Assembly: GCF_033568475.1 (NCBI RefSeq)
Contig: NC_133121.1
Location: forward strand, 7,316,001 to 7,380,000
DNA length: 64,000 nucleotides
DNA from: Henckelia pumila
Taxonomy: Eukaryota > Streptophyta > Magnoliopsida > Lamiales > Gesneriaceae
Reading direction: 5' to 3'
Below are positions 49,331 through 61,440 of the stretch, piece by piece (within the stretch, counting starts at the first letter, position 1; each line of letters opens with the position of its first letter). A model generated the notes under the pieces. It was not told where the DNA came from, did not search any database, and saw only the letters and a program-made list of their open reading frames with translations. The position numbers and the translations under genes were made by a program.

Positions 49331-52300
49331 CTAACCTTTTCGACCTGGCTTTCTGTCTCTCCTACTCTTCCTATGTTCATCAGTTTGGTTACTGCCAACG
49401 TAACAACACCAAGTAAGTTGAGAGAAAATTACCATGACAGGAATACGACTAGCAACTATCTCAAATCCATATTCGCTTTAGTTTTTAGAAGAGTTTATCG
49501 TACAGCCTAATAAAATATTTCAGACTGCTCGCAAAAACCAAAGGGGCAAATAAAACAATTATAATGATTAAAAATAGCACATAATTGTTGCTAAACAATT
49601 TGCATTGACGGCAACTGAAAATTTGAAATGGATTTGCAATTGTTGATTTGAAATCATTCACTCCTTAATACTTCCATCCATGCATATGGTTTATGGATTG
49701 AAATTAGAACCGCATTCAAATTCCCCTTGGCTAAGAATTTAAATGTCAGACATATTAAAAACTTCAGAAATAAGAACTGAACATATACTGAAGTATGGCG
49801 TTGAACAAAGTTATTTAAGGTCATTGATTAAGAGGCCTACACAGGAAGTCTGCTAGAAGATTTCCCGGAAACAGATCTGCAACTTGACTTGTAATTCTTT
49901 TTCGAACCATATAGACAGGCCTTGTTTTTTAAATTTTTCTGCAACAGAAAAAATGGAAAATCGGCTTGAAAATATGGAAATACAAAAAAATTACGTCATA
50001 AATAGTAAACATCCAGCTTATGCAAGAGTAACCTTTCCATTAGCACATGGGTTGTTCATATTGCAAACTCTTTCCACATCGTTGCTAGGCAAATCATGTT
50101 CAAGTGCCTTGTGTTCAACCCTTAATTCATGCTGTCCCTGGTTCAAGTCCTGATGTTCCTCTAAAAACCCTCAAAAATAATAATATGGAAATAAGTAAAT
50201 TTGCCACAAACAAAGCAGAAAACATTCCATGAAGTGTATTAAGAACAGAAGAACACTCAAAATCATCGAAACAAAGCTTCATATAAACAGAGAGCCAATG
50301 ATTCACGGAAAATAGTGAAATAACATATAGTTGAATGGTAGAATTATTGGCTTTTCATATTATATATTTGTGGTTTGAGTCATATCGGTAAATCACGTGC
50401 AAATTCAGCAGAGAAACTTTCAACACAGCAGTTTCAGACAGGATATTTTTGTCAACTCAACGAAGAAGAATTTCTATGGTTGCAAACTTCATCTACTTAA
50501 TGATTGAACAAGCAACAACTAATAAGTATCAGATCAAGAAATAAATGAAGGTGTAAGTCAAAAGGTGGCCTAGAGAAATATAAGCAACTAATTCCCAACC
50601 CACTCAGGAATAATGCCATGCTAGTTCTTCTCTGGCAACAGTTAACGGACTTCGAATTGAAATGTAGGCAGCATAGCTACGTATAATATAAGATTGATTC
50701 TGTTAGCACAGAAAATGAAATTAAGATTATCGATAGTTTCAAGGGATTCGTTATTTCACTTCTTCAGTCAGTTTCCTCTAAATATAGTACTGAGAATATC
50801 GCGTATCGTATTAATTAATATTCGGTAACAATACAACATATTAATTGTTTCTCCGCTACTTTTATGCTACCTGAAGATTAAAGGCTAAAAGCAAGTTGAG
50901 AAAGACTAATGTCTGGAATACATTCATTAATTTAGAACTCCTCCACATCTCTGCAAATTACAAGTTTACAACCTAAAAGCTGAACAGTAAAAACTATCTT
51001 CAATGGTCACATTCACCTTCAACGGTGATTCACGGCTTGGACAAAATCGGCTAGTTGGATGGATCAATTCCTAAAGCACAGCCGAGTGATTTCGCATACC
51101 AAATATGGGATATTCAAAACTTGATGGTGACGGCTTGGCTGATTCACTCGATAGAGGATAACATTGAAGATATATCTCTTCTATCCTACTGTGAAGGAGA
51201 TTGGGACACATCTCATTAGTCTATTCTGAATTTGAGAATTCTTCTCACATATTTGATTTATGGAATAAGGCACATAAACTCAAGCAAGGAGAGTTCGATG
51301 TCACACACTTCTTCATGCACCGAAAAAATTAAATTGAATTGGATCTTTTTCACACATGCCAATGTCAAGACTCCGAGGATGCGGTTATTTTTAAGAATAT
51401 GGTGGACAAAGATCAAATTTATGATTTTTTAGCAGGTCGAAGCGAAAGGGCATATTCTAAAGATAGGCTTTTTCTAGTTAGGTTAAGTATTTCCTGAAGT
51501 CCTTCGTGAAGAATATCTAAGGAAAATGATTCCTGATGAGGTACTGATTCTGGTCACTGAAAATTTTTCTCCCTCGTGTAGAAGTCGATGGGAACTTTAT
51601 CATAAAAAAGATTGAGAAAGGATTCCGCGCTTGACTGAAGTTCCTACTTTTAGCATGAGCACGGAATGTCTTATCGAAAGGGTTGATGAAGCCAACATTT
51701 GAGAAGCTCATGGATAAACCTCGTATATACAACCTTCATACTCCAGGTTAAGGGGGAGTTTAGGCAGATTAGTTGTATGTAATCTTAGATTGCTTCTATT
51801 AGCTAGTTGCAAAAAATAGAACTATATTATTCCTAACTCTAAGTTGAATCTGGAGCGATAGATTTGAACTTAGGGATTTCAAATTTCATAATAATAAATC
51901 CTGTTGATTTATTGTGTAAATCCATTTGACAATAATTTTTAAATCCTTAACGAGTTAATTTTGAATCATTGTAGTGAACCTCAAATCAATCTCATTATAG
52001 AGTAATTTCGAATCCTTCATTCAAATCCTTCTAAAATCCAAACCCTCTTATCCAAATGCAACCTAACGGATTTGTTATTTTCCTTCTTCCCTTAGTTTCC
52101 CTATATAAGGTTGAGAATAGTGTGTATGTATTAATTAGTATTCAGTGTGAAGCAAAAACCTAACAAGGAAAAAGCATCAGAGCAAAGTGTAGATAACGTC
52201 GTCAGGTTAAAATACTCGGGCAACATAAAAATCAAGCACACAAACAATTTAAAGGACACTCAGAAAAGGAATTGTAAAACATGCTAACAGGCCATTACCG

Positions 52301-55300
52301 TAAGGACTATCTACAACTAAATCAGCATGCATGCGATCTCCAGATTCTTGTTCTGCAGTAAGCACCTCGGCTACAATATCACCACCCACATCTAAAGCCT
52401 AGAATCACATCAAAGTAATTAGGAAAACTATTTGAAACTCCCCCGTTTCAGTAGACCAGAACCCAGTTGAAGAAGAAACATTGAGCTTTTTAGCCAATAT
52501 ATTTGTTTTCTTCACAACTTTTATTGTGGGGGTCAGTTGGTGTGCCAATCAACACATGCAAGTAGGAGTGCTGTAAACTTTTCAACTACTTCAAATAATC
52601 ACCTGCTCTGCTTTTGTTGAATCTTCGCATTGTCTTCCAGCATTTACAATATTACTGGATTTATCCAGTAAAAAATTCTCGCCACCTTCCTTTTCCGGAA
52701 CTGTGCAAACTACATCTACTTTATTAGATTTTGCTGAAAGATCTGTGTCATCCTTTATGAGAAAATTAGAAATTATCAGAAGCTATTGTTGAAAGTAATA
52801 TACATTGGACAATGGCATACTAAGAGCAATGTAGGTCACCTCAATAAATAAGGGCCTAGCTGGTCCAGAGCAAGTGTCCTCCTTTAAACGAACACTATTA
52901 TAATGCTCTCCATCATGATAAGAACTATAAGAATTATAAATTATAAAACAAGTCAAAAGAAGAAAACTCGGTATCCTCAATAGGAAGAAAGGAGGAGCTC
53001 TTTCTTCGGTATTTTTTCTAGGAGAACAAAACACAAGATTCCATTGGCAACTCTTAGCACACCATTTTTGTCACCGAAACGATTCCAATCTTTAAAGGAA
53101 TTAGATTCTGACTCCAAATAAACATAACGTGAGGTTAATACTATGCTAATGAAGGTGAAATTTAATATTAAGTTCCACGAGTTTCAGATTGAATAGACAA
53201 ATTTTTAACATTGGTTTAGCATCGTGTTCTTTATTTCCCTTCAGTTTCCAATGATGAATTCTACTGTGACCATCCTCTTCCATATCACTCTACCAAAAAT
53301 AACACCACCTTTAGAACTTCAATGTCCAAATTATGCTAGAATGGTATGTGTGATGTCCTAACAAACGTACAACAAAAGTTAATAAATTAGGCATAATTTC
53401 TAGCATCATTTATTCCAAAAACCAATGCGAGGATCATGGAAGTAAATTAGGAACTTCAGTCAATATCATACTCTCAAGGATAATCAAGTATTTAATTTCT
53501 TTTCTTTTGTAGAATTGGATATATTTAGCCCTATTCAAGGTCCGGACTAACTTCTTTTGCATGTGAGTGTTTTGAAAATTCTGCTACTGCATTCTCTGAG
53601 TTTTGAAACTGAACTATAAGAAAGCGTTATTGAGCTAAACATCTCTTCATCCATGAAAGGTACATTAATATCAACCATGCAGTGAAAGCACAAAAATTAA
53701 AAACCAGAGCAACGACAAGAACAAGTTACAGATCAGGAATATTGTTGCATGGTTGTTATCCATTCATTTATTTGTAAGTAGTGGTCTGAACAATCATCGA
53801 TGATTTTAATCACAGTCATGGCTCAATACAAGTTAAACATGTCTGCATATCCTATAACCAGCGCAGGAAGTCATCAATACCTAAAATTCAAGTAACCACA
53901 AATTAAAAGATCTTCATTTCCCGGCTGAGATTTCCATAATGGTTACAGATATTATTATGGTTATTAACAAAGATCCGAAAACTTACGAGAGTTTTTTATT
54001 GGTATTTATTTATGTAACTAGGGATTACACAATGGTACTTGAGAAGATTTACAACAGAAGAAGTGAAGAACCCAATCCAGTATTACGCGACAAAAAGACG
54101 TAACAAACGATACAGGACAAAAAGACCAAACGAACAAATAACAGACTTCTAATATAAAAACCTGTTGAATTTACTATGCCAACAATTAAAGACAACTAAA
54201 TTCTGAAATTTTTGTGGTACTCACAGGTGAATTTGTGGAGCCTCATGCACATCAAAATTGTGCGCATACAAACGAGGTGACCTAAGCTGTACAAATAAGG
54301 TATGGAAATTGACAATTAATCTAAACACTCAAAAACTTTATCACAGTACGAATTGACATTAGAAAGGTAACGCAGATATCCATGATTCAAGCTTGGAAAG
54401 TTTAAAATCATGGAAGATTGTAAAAGTAATGATCTGGAAAGTATAATTAACATACTCTGTGAATGCATATGTTACAATGAGTGGCAAGAGAAGCTGCTTG
54501 CAACTCCACGTGCCCTGCCCAATTGCCTTCCTGTCCCATGGCCCGACAATATTCGTCAAATGGAACTTCATCTTCAACAAAGGGCTCAAACATTTCACGA
54601 TTATTCTGTCAAGTGCAACTCATTGATCAGTATTCCTTGAGAATAATTTTTTTATTTTTGTAGTATAGTAGAAGAAGTAGAAACCAGAACAAAACACTCG
54701 CCCAACGCACAAACATGGCATTTCGCACTTGAATTTGAGGAAGAATATGACGTGATAAGCTGTAATGTTTGCTTGATAAGGTTCCAAGAGAAATGTCGGC
54801 GTAAAATAGTTATACAAGATAATAAAGAAGCTGAAACTGGGTGACACGCGTTGATGATTACAAGGGTTATCTAAATTTTGGTAAAGCTCGCCTCCCTCAA
54901 GTCCTCACACGTCTTACAAAAAGACACAAGCTTTTTCTCTTCGTTAGTGATGATTCCTTTTCAAGCAGTCTTGGAGATCGAGACATTCGTCGTATTCTAC
55001 AATTAACTAAAGATTCACAAAAAATTAATTCTGAAATTTACATTGTTAAAAAATAAGATGCATGTACTTTCAACTTTCCGTTCTCAGTTTTCCTCCATGA
55101 AACTCTAGACCGAGGCAAAAGATCTAAATCATCTCTTACATTTAAACCCCGCGAGAGCCATGCAAGCCCTCATTAAAGCAACTCAAGTAGTAAATGGCCT
55201 TGGCGCCACCATATTGTAATATCGCAATAATAGTATCTATAGCATTTCTTAACAAATAAAGATGAGATAACAAACTAGGAGACTCATTCATCGTTCTTCG

Positions 55301-55894
55301 AATTTGAAACCTCTTATAAATACTACAAATCATCTTCATCCAATGTTAGACTGAAACAGGATGTCTCAAAAAGTATACCTTTATAAATCGAACTACCATA
55401 TTTCGATACTTCTCATGCTTATCCTCATTCCCTTCCAACTGATCAGCCAATGCCCTGCAATAAACAACAGTCAGGTTATCAAAATCACCGCACATTAATT
55501 AACCCAGGACTACATACTCCATGATTCACACGCTTCATCAATTCATGAAGCACATGCACAACAATTATGCATAAAGAATAACTTGCGGTAACAATCGCAC
55601 CGCAAAAAATAAAAAAATAAAAAAAAATGAATTAATACCTGAAGAAACAGTTACCATCTGGAGTAACCTGAATGATTTTCAAACCCAAACCATCAAGCTC
55701 AGCCCGCAGTTCAGATATGTCCGTTTCTCTTCCACGCTTTTTCCGCTGATCAACAAAATCAACAAAATCAAAACAGAAGCTTAGTCGAGAATAAATCGAT
55801 TATTTACAGCAATTAAATGGGAAGAATCAAGGGTCCAATAACTTACATGGGATAGCTTATTAGAATTGATTTTTTGATGATTGCCTTTAGCCAT
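49331..55894 (-). CDS. OTU7: OTU-domain deubiquitinase with UBA-like region and degenerate SEC-C tail, 11 exons, 354 aa
   Basis: Exons: 55847-55894, 55639-55745, 55379-55454, 54456-54605, 54225-54286, 52840-52924, 52603-52752, 52299-52398, 50033-50160, 49841-49938, 49331-49391. The sum is 1065 bases in frame. A basic N-terminus leads into the OTU cysteine-protease domain (about residues 30-176): catalytic DGNCFFR with Asp46 and Cys49, and the histidine in YHDGEHYNSV (His155). A UBA-like helix region (about 205-245, CEDSTKAEQALDVGGDIV) follows. A short SEC-C-like segment, NKACLYGSKKNYKSSC, lacks the usual CxCG pairing. The tail QTDEHRKSRRDRKPGRKG is very basic. It resembles Arabidopsis At5g67170/human OTUD3. 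The enzyme would trim ubiquitin chains. If the last intron is retained, a TAG at 49837 gives a 335-aa form. Confidence 0.93.
50665..52155 (+). mobile_element. Decayed Ty1/copia-type element inside OTU gene intron 8
   Basis: Two diverged direct repeats (about 50665-50860 and 51756-52153) share AGGCAG..TAG, GGATT(C/T)GTTATTT and GTATTAATTA.TATTC blocks and look like LTRs. The second is longer, perhaps because of a small insertion at about 51850-52070. Between them, plus-strand frames contain copia gag features: AWLIHSIEDNIEDISLLSY (about 51129-51185), and DKDQIYDFLAGR (about 51407-51442), broken by stops and frameshifts. A purine run (AAGGGGGAG) precedes the second repeat. No polymerase region remains. 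Confidence 0.7.
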
Positions 55895-58189
55895 TGTTAC
55901 TGAATTCCCACAAACAACTTCGATGTGATTCTGAACAAAAAATCTAGGTCAATAAATTTCGGGGTAGAAAGGTTTTAAGGAGGCACAATTCGATTACATT
56001 TACTGATGTTATAGATTATTCGATCAAGGACATGTACGTTCATTAGATTCTTGTTCAACCAAAAATTTATTATTTGAATTTCCGAAAATTCTCATTGCAT
56101 TCGACTTTTAAAAAAAAAAACTTCCACAAGGAACAAAACCAAAATAATCCGAATTAAGAATTCAATTGCCTGCTTGCAAAATATTGTGTTTCTGTTTTCG
56201 TGATTTATATATTTATATATATATATAATGTGAAATGTCAAAGTTTTTCATTGTGTATTTTCAATTTTGTCTTTAATTAGTATATACTTGAGGATATTTT
56301 TGTAAAATCAATTATTATGATAAGGTCAAAATTGACAATGTGTGCATATTAGATAATGTTTCATTTTCCAAAAAAATTAAAATAATAATATACTTTAGTT
56401 TTTATTTTCTCTTAGATAAAGTGATTATATTTTTTTCACAAGAATTTGAATTAAATTAAATACTTACTCAGTTTCTTAAAAGATTGAAACATCAAAATAC
56501 TTTAGTTTTTATTTGTTTCTAGATGGAAAGACATTTTTTTCAACAAAAAATCTTATGTATTTTAATTTGCGTAATGGCCTATTGAACTAAATAATTATAT
56601 CATGAGTTCATAAATGTAACAAAATATCAGATTTTTAAACGTTATTAATATATATATATAAATTAAATTACACATCGATGTTGAAATAAATCACTTCATG
56701 TGGAGTCAAGTTTTAATATAAAATAATAAATAAAGAACAAACCAACACACAAATATCATATATGTAAAAGTTAAAATTTAAAAATTTAACTATTTTTCCA
56801 CCTCAAAAAATCTAAAAACTATAAGAATTATTTTATGAGATGATGTTACAATTAACGAAAGAATATTTTTACAAGAGTTGAAGATGAATATATTCAATTG
56901 TTTTTAGCAAAACTATAAGATTGAAATTATTTAAATATTATTGAAGTCTGTAAATATATCTATGTTAATCAATCTACTACGAGTTAGTTAATAAATCAAA
57001 AAAAGAAGTCTAAAAAAATTATGGATGACACTTCTCACATTAAATTAAAAATCCTGTAAAAATTACATTGATGCAAATTTTCAATCGGATGAATAAATAA
57101 AGAAAAATATGCAACAAAAGGGTTGAGATAAAATATGGAATGTTAACATTTGTAATTAAAAATATTCAAAATTCAATCAAAAATATCAACAATGAGAGCA
57201 TTGTAAGAAAAAAGAGATTAGTAGATTTCAAAAAATGAGAAATAAAAAATAAAAGAGGATGTCCAACAAATATATTGATAGTTGACGATACTGACATACA
57301 AGTAAGGGAAGACGGTAATATACGAGAATGCAGATGAGAATGGTGAAATTATTGTTATTATTTTCAAATAAATATTTTTAGCATAAAAAAACCGTCTGAT
57401 TAAATAATAACGATAGAAAAATGCAAATGATTGATGAAGATAGTATCACAAAACTTATTATTAAAATGATGATAATATGTTCTTTATGAAGAATAAAAAA
57501 AACACATGATATGAAAAATCGTTAAAGAGAGAAAAATCTCAAATATAAAATAAAATAAAATATTTGACGCAATAATTTAAATTAAGGTTCAGAATGCATT
57601 ATATGTACCAATTTTTTTCCATAAATCAACAGTGATCAACATATAACATAGAAAATTACAAAATTATATTTAATATAATTTGATTAACATATCACACTTA
57701 TTAATAAATAAAGAATAAATCATACATACATGAGATAAAAAATAAGACGAATTCATGGTACCAAGCATGTCATAATTTCTCAAGATTAATAAAAAAAAAA
57801 AAAAGGAAACTCGACCGAGCTGTAATAATTACATAGTTTCAATATCAATATCGTGTTAATGTAAAACTACAATAAACGTAACATTTATATTTATAAGTTT
57901 ACATGAATTATTGATAATGTCTTATTCCAAACTGTTAATGTGGATGTAAAATAATCATGACCGTAAATAATACAAGCATTGAAACTGCAAGTGTTACATT
58001 GTTCAAAAATGTTGCAAATATTTTTTTTAGTTGCAATATCGAATATTATATTGATTACATCACTAAGACATGTAATAGATTTTTTTTCAAAAAGTATATA
58101 TTATTACCATGAAAATCATTTATTAACTGTGTGTTAATATCTTCTCATCTCAATTAATTTATTTAACAACGTTAATCGACAACAAAAGA

Positions 58190-58223
58190 TTTTTTCACGT
58201 GCATTGCACGTGACTTTTACTAG
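58190..58223 (+). mobile_element. Helitron-type 3' terminus
   Basis: A perfect hairpin CACGTGC-ATT-GCACGTG (58196-58212) is followed eight bases later by CTAG and then T. This is the canonical plant Helitron 3' end. The matching 5' TC end was not found by eye. Confidence 0.6.
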
Positions 58224-58264
58224 TATTGTAAAAAGTGTGGAACTGTCGTGGCATAACTCATTAC

Positions 58265-58730
58265 ACGGGTGGGAAAAAATATCAAAATTTTCGGTATACC
58301 GAGGTTACCGTATCATATTTATCGTTTTTCGGTATACCGAAGATTTCGATACGGTACGGTAACGATACCAAATTTTTTGGTACGGTAACGGTATGAAATT
58401 TGAAAATTTTGGTATATACCGGTATACCGATATACCGAAATATCATATAAAAATTTAAAAATATATAATATTTTTAAACAATAAATTTTTAAATTTTTAA
58501 AAATATAAGGTTGTTTTCGGTATATACCGATACCGTACCGAAATCTCGGTATACCGTAAAATTTTGGTATAATCGGTATGCTAGTTTTAGATATCAAAAT
58601 TTTTGGTATATCAAAAATCGGTATACCAAAATTTTTGGTACGGTAACGGTATATCAAAAATCAATATACCGAAATTTTCGGTACGTGTATACAATATGCA
58701 TTTTTCGGTATGTACGGTATGCCACCCCTA
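58265..58730. mobile_element. Non-autonomous hAT-like element rich in GGTATACCG motifs, 466 bp
   Basis: The right end in reverse complement is TAGGGGTGGCATACCGTAC; the left end is ACGGGTGGGAAAAAATATC, so GGGTGG is shared. Flanking octamers CTCATTAC and CTCACATA begin alike. The interior consists of CGGTATACCG-like palindromes on both strands. It starts only about 40 bases right of the Helitron terminus. Confidence 0.65.
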
Positions 58731-58894
58731 CTCACATACATCTTTTATGTGACAGTTCAACACATAAAAATATAACCTTACGTATCATGTTAAAATTATG
58801 AATTTGGTCTAACTTAACCAAGATAACTGGTTTGATAAATAATTATTAGTTTTAAACAAATAATAGATCTTTTGCCATTAAAGAGGAATATTTT

Positions 58895-59513
58895 GGGTAA
58901 ATTTGCTTTGAATCCCCAAAAGTCAAACATAACTTTGCATTCAGTCAATGAGAAAAAAAAATATGTTTGAACTCTCCGATCTATAACAAAATGTTTCTGC
59001 ACTCTTTGAGCCCATGTTTTTTTTAATAAAATTCGGTACAAACCATTGAAAATACAGTACTAATACATGATATTTGAGCGTAAATCATTTCAAATTTGGT
59101 ATTAATATATGATTTTCGATTACTCAACATGTATGTAATTATTGATATTAATTACATATTTGTCTTTTTTTTGAATGAACAACGATACAAAACATAAGAA
59201 ATATGATATTAATATATAATATTAGAGTACCAATTGTTTTAGATCTGACACTTATATGTGTTTTTTTTACGTAGTACTTGTATATAATTATTTAGTATCG
59301 CTCAAATTTTACACCCAAATTTTTATTTTCTGAATCAGATCTAAACCTGTTAGTTCTCAAATATCATATATTATCATCATATTTTTAATATTTTGTACTG
59401 ATTTTTACCCGTAAAAAGATATATGGCCCACATAGTGCAACATTTTTGTGTGGGTCATGTAGTTATGTATATGTTTGAAGATTTAAAGCAAATTGCACTA
59501 ATATTTTTTACCC
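58895..59513. mobile_element. Long-TIR non-autonomous element, about 619 bp
   Basis: The left GGGTAAATTTGCTTTGAATC pairs with inverted right-end blocks GGGTAAA and AATTTGCTTTAAATC. Further inverted blocks include GGCCCA and GGTACAAA. The middle has diverged TTTGGTATTAATATATGATT-type repeats as in 36777-37514, so the two belong to one family. No convincing target duplication. Confidence 0.55.
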
Positions 59514-59614
59514 GAAAATAACTTTATTACATCTCTTTTTTTTATTTATATTATTGAAATTAATTTAACGAGATATTATTGGTACACAGAAATATAAATC
59601 CATCTGATATCTGA

Positions 59615-60902
59615 CGGAAAAATTAGTATTTTGGTCCTGTATGTTGGCTTCTTTTTGGTTTTGGTCTTGTATGTTGGCTTGTTTTGGAAAAGATCTTGTA
59701 ACTCGATTTTTTTTTTGGATTTAGTCCTATATGTTGGCTTATTTTGGTTTTGGTCCTGTAAGTTGGTTTGTTTTTTGGTTTTCGTCCTGTATGTTATCAT
59801 GTTTTGAAATTTAGAAGTTGATCTCTAATTATTTTTGTAATAAATATTTTTTATTATTTCATGTTTTATCTGCTTATTGGTTTGAGATAATTACAACTAA
59901 CTAATAAAAAAATATTTTTTTACGCTTAAACTTTTTTTAATCTAAATAATTTAATAAAATCTAAAATATGTTAATTTAATGTATTAAATGTAACATACTT
60001 TTGTTCTTTTAAAAAGTAACAAACAAACATTCATTTATATCGTTCTCAACTGTAACTTCGATTTTTTTTTATTTATTTGGCACTAAGTGTTCGCCCACTT
60101 AGCACCTATTAATGATCATATAAATAAGTTCCAACCTAAATTAACAAAATTAGCTAAAAAACTAAAAATATATTTAAAACATACTTTTGTTTTTTAAAAA
60201 AGTAACACTCTAATATATTTTTTTATCGTTCTTAACTATGGTTAACTTTTTTTGTTCCGCTTTTCTCGAAAGCAGAACTTTTTAGGTATGTTTCACTTTT
60301 ATCACGCTTAATCGTGCTTTTTAGAACACTGCAAATAAGCAAAATTTTGTTGCTCCCTCCAGTTTCGGCGACGGAGGAAAAATACAAAAAAAACCAAGTT
60401 ATTGTACCTTTTAGAATATAATTATTATTTTAAAAAATAATTAGAAGGTCAACATCTAAATTTTAAACCTAATTTATTTAATTATAAAATCATAAAAAAA
60501 TATTTATTATAAAAGTTTAAGCGGTGAAGTTAGAAAGTCAACTTCTAAATTATAAATTTAATTTATTATTTTAAAATAAAAACATAGACGCTTATTCTAA
60601 CTTAACCGAGCTTAATTTGGTCAAAACCGTATCTTTTCCATGATCAAAATAAACAACAAGTCAACTAATATGACCAAATCCAAAAAAAATCCAAATTTCT
60701 GTACATTTTTTTCAAAACATAATTTTGTATAGGACCAAAATAAAAAATTAAGTCAACTTATAGGACCAAAATCAAAACAATCAACATGTAGGACTAAATC
60801 CAAAATAAAAACAAAGTTACAGGATCTTTTCCAAAATAAGTCAATATACAGGACCAAAACCAAAATGAAGCCAACATACAGAACTAAGATGCTAATTTTC
60901 CC
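59615..60902. mobile_element. Mutator-like non-autonomous element with long TIRs, 1288 bp
   Basis: Inverted repeats of about 190-200 bases: 59615-59810 and 60715-60902. The ends are CGGAAAAATTAG and GGGAAAATTAG, followed in each arm by several diverged copies of TTTTGGTCCTGTATGTTGGC. A perfect 9-bp duplication GATATCTGA flanks it (59606-59614 and 60903-60911), which fits Mutator-type transposition. The interior has no transposase. Confidence 0.85.
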
Positions 60903-61260
60903 GATATCTGATTGTCTATACTTCCCAAATGGAAAATATGTTACAAATTTAATGCCCACTTCTTATTCAAATTTTTCATCCAAATTGAACCATCGTGCAT
61001 CTTTTCAATTTCACATCCAAATAAAACAATTACCACTATACCTCTTTGTTTATCTCCAATATATAACATCTCATCAATTATACACGATGGTTGTTCATAA
61101 AAAAAAATTAATAATAAATTATTAATAATTATACACGATGGTTTTAAAAAATTAACATCTATACTCGACGTTATCCGATGTCTTGAATTTTAAAATATTT
61201 TATGTAGATTCAAATGGTTGTAATTATTAATACTAATCGCGTATGCACACGCATTACGTG

Positions 61261-61440
61261 TGTGATTAAAATATGAATATTATTTATTGTATACATATAT
61301 TATATGTTTGCTACGAATCAATTTAAATTTGAAAATAAAATGAGTTGCGTGTGTGATTAAAATATGAATATTATTTATTATATATATGTATTATATCTTT
61401 GTCTCAAATCAATTTAAATTTAAAAATAAAATAAAATCAC
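61261..61440. repeat. Tandem duplication, unit about 91 bp
   Basis: TGTGATTAAAATATGAATAT starts both units (61261 and 61352), and each continues to AATCAATTTAAATTT.AAAAT. The second unit is diverged by a few substitutions. Confidence 0.8.

Noticed and set aside
54841-55056. 71-codon plus-strand open frame inside an OTU intron
   Set aside because: No recognisable domain, no promoter or splice context, and located in intron 3 of the opposite-strand gene. It could be a retroelement scrap but this cannot be shown.
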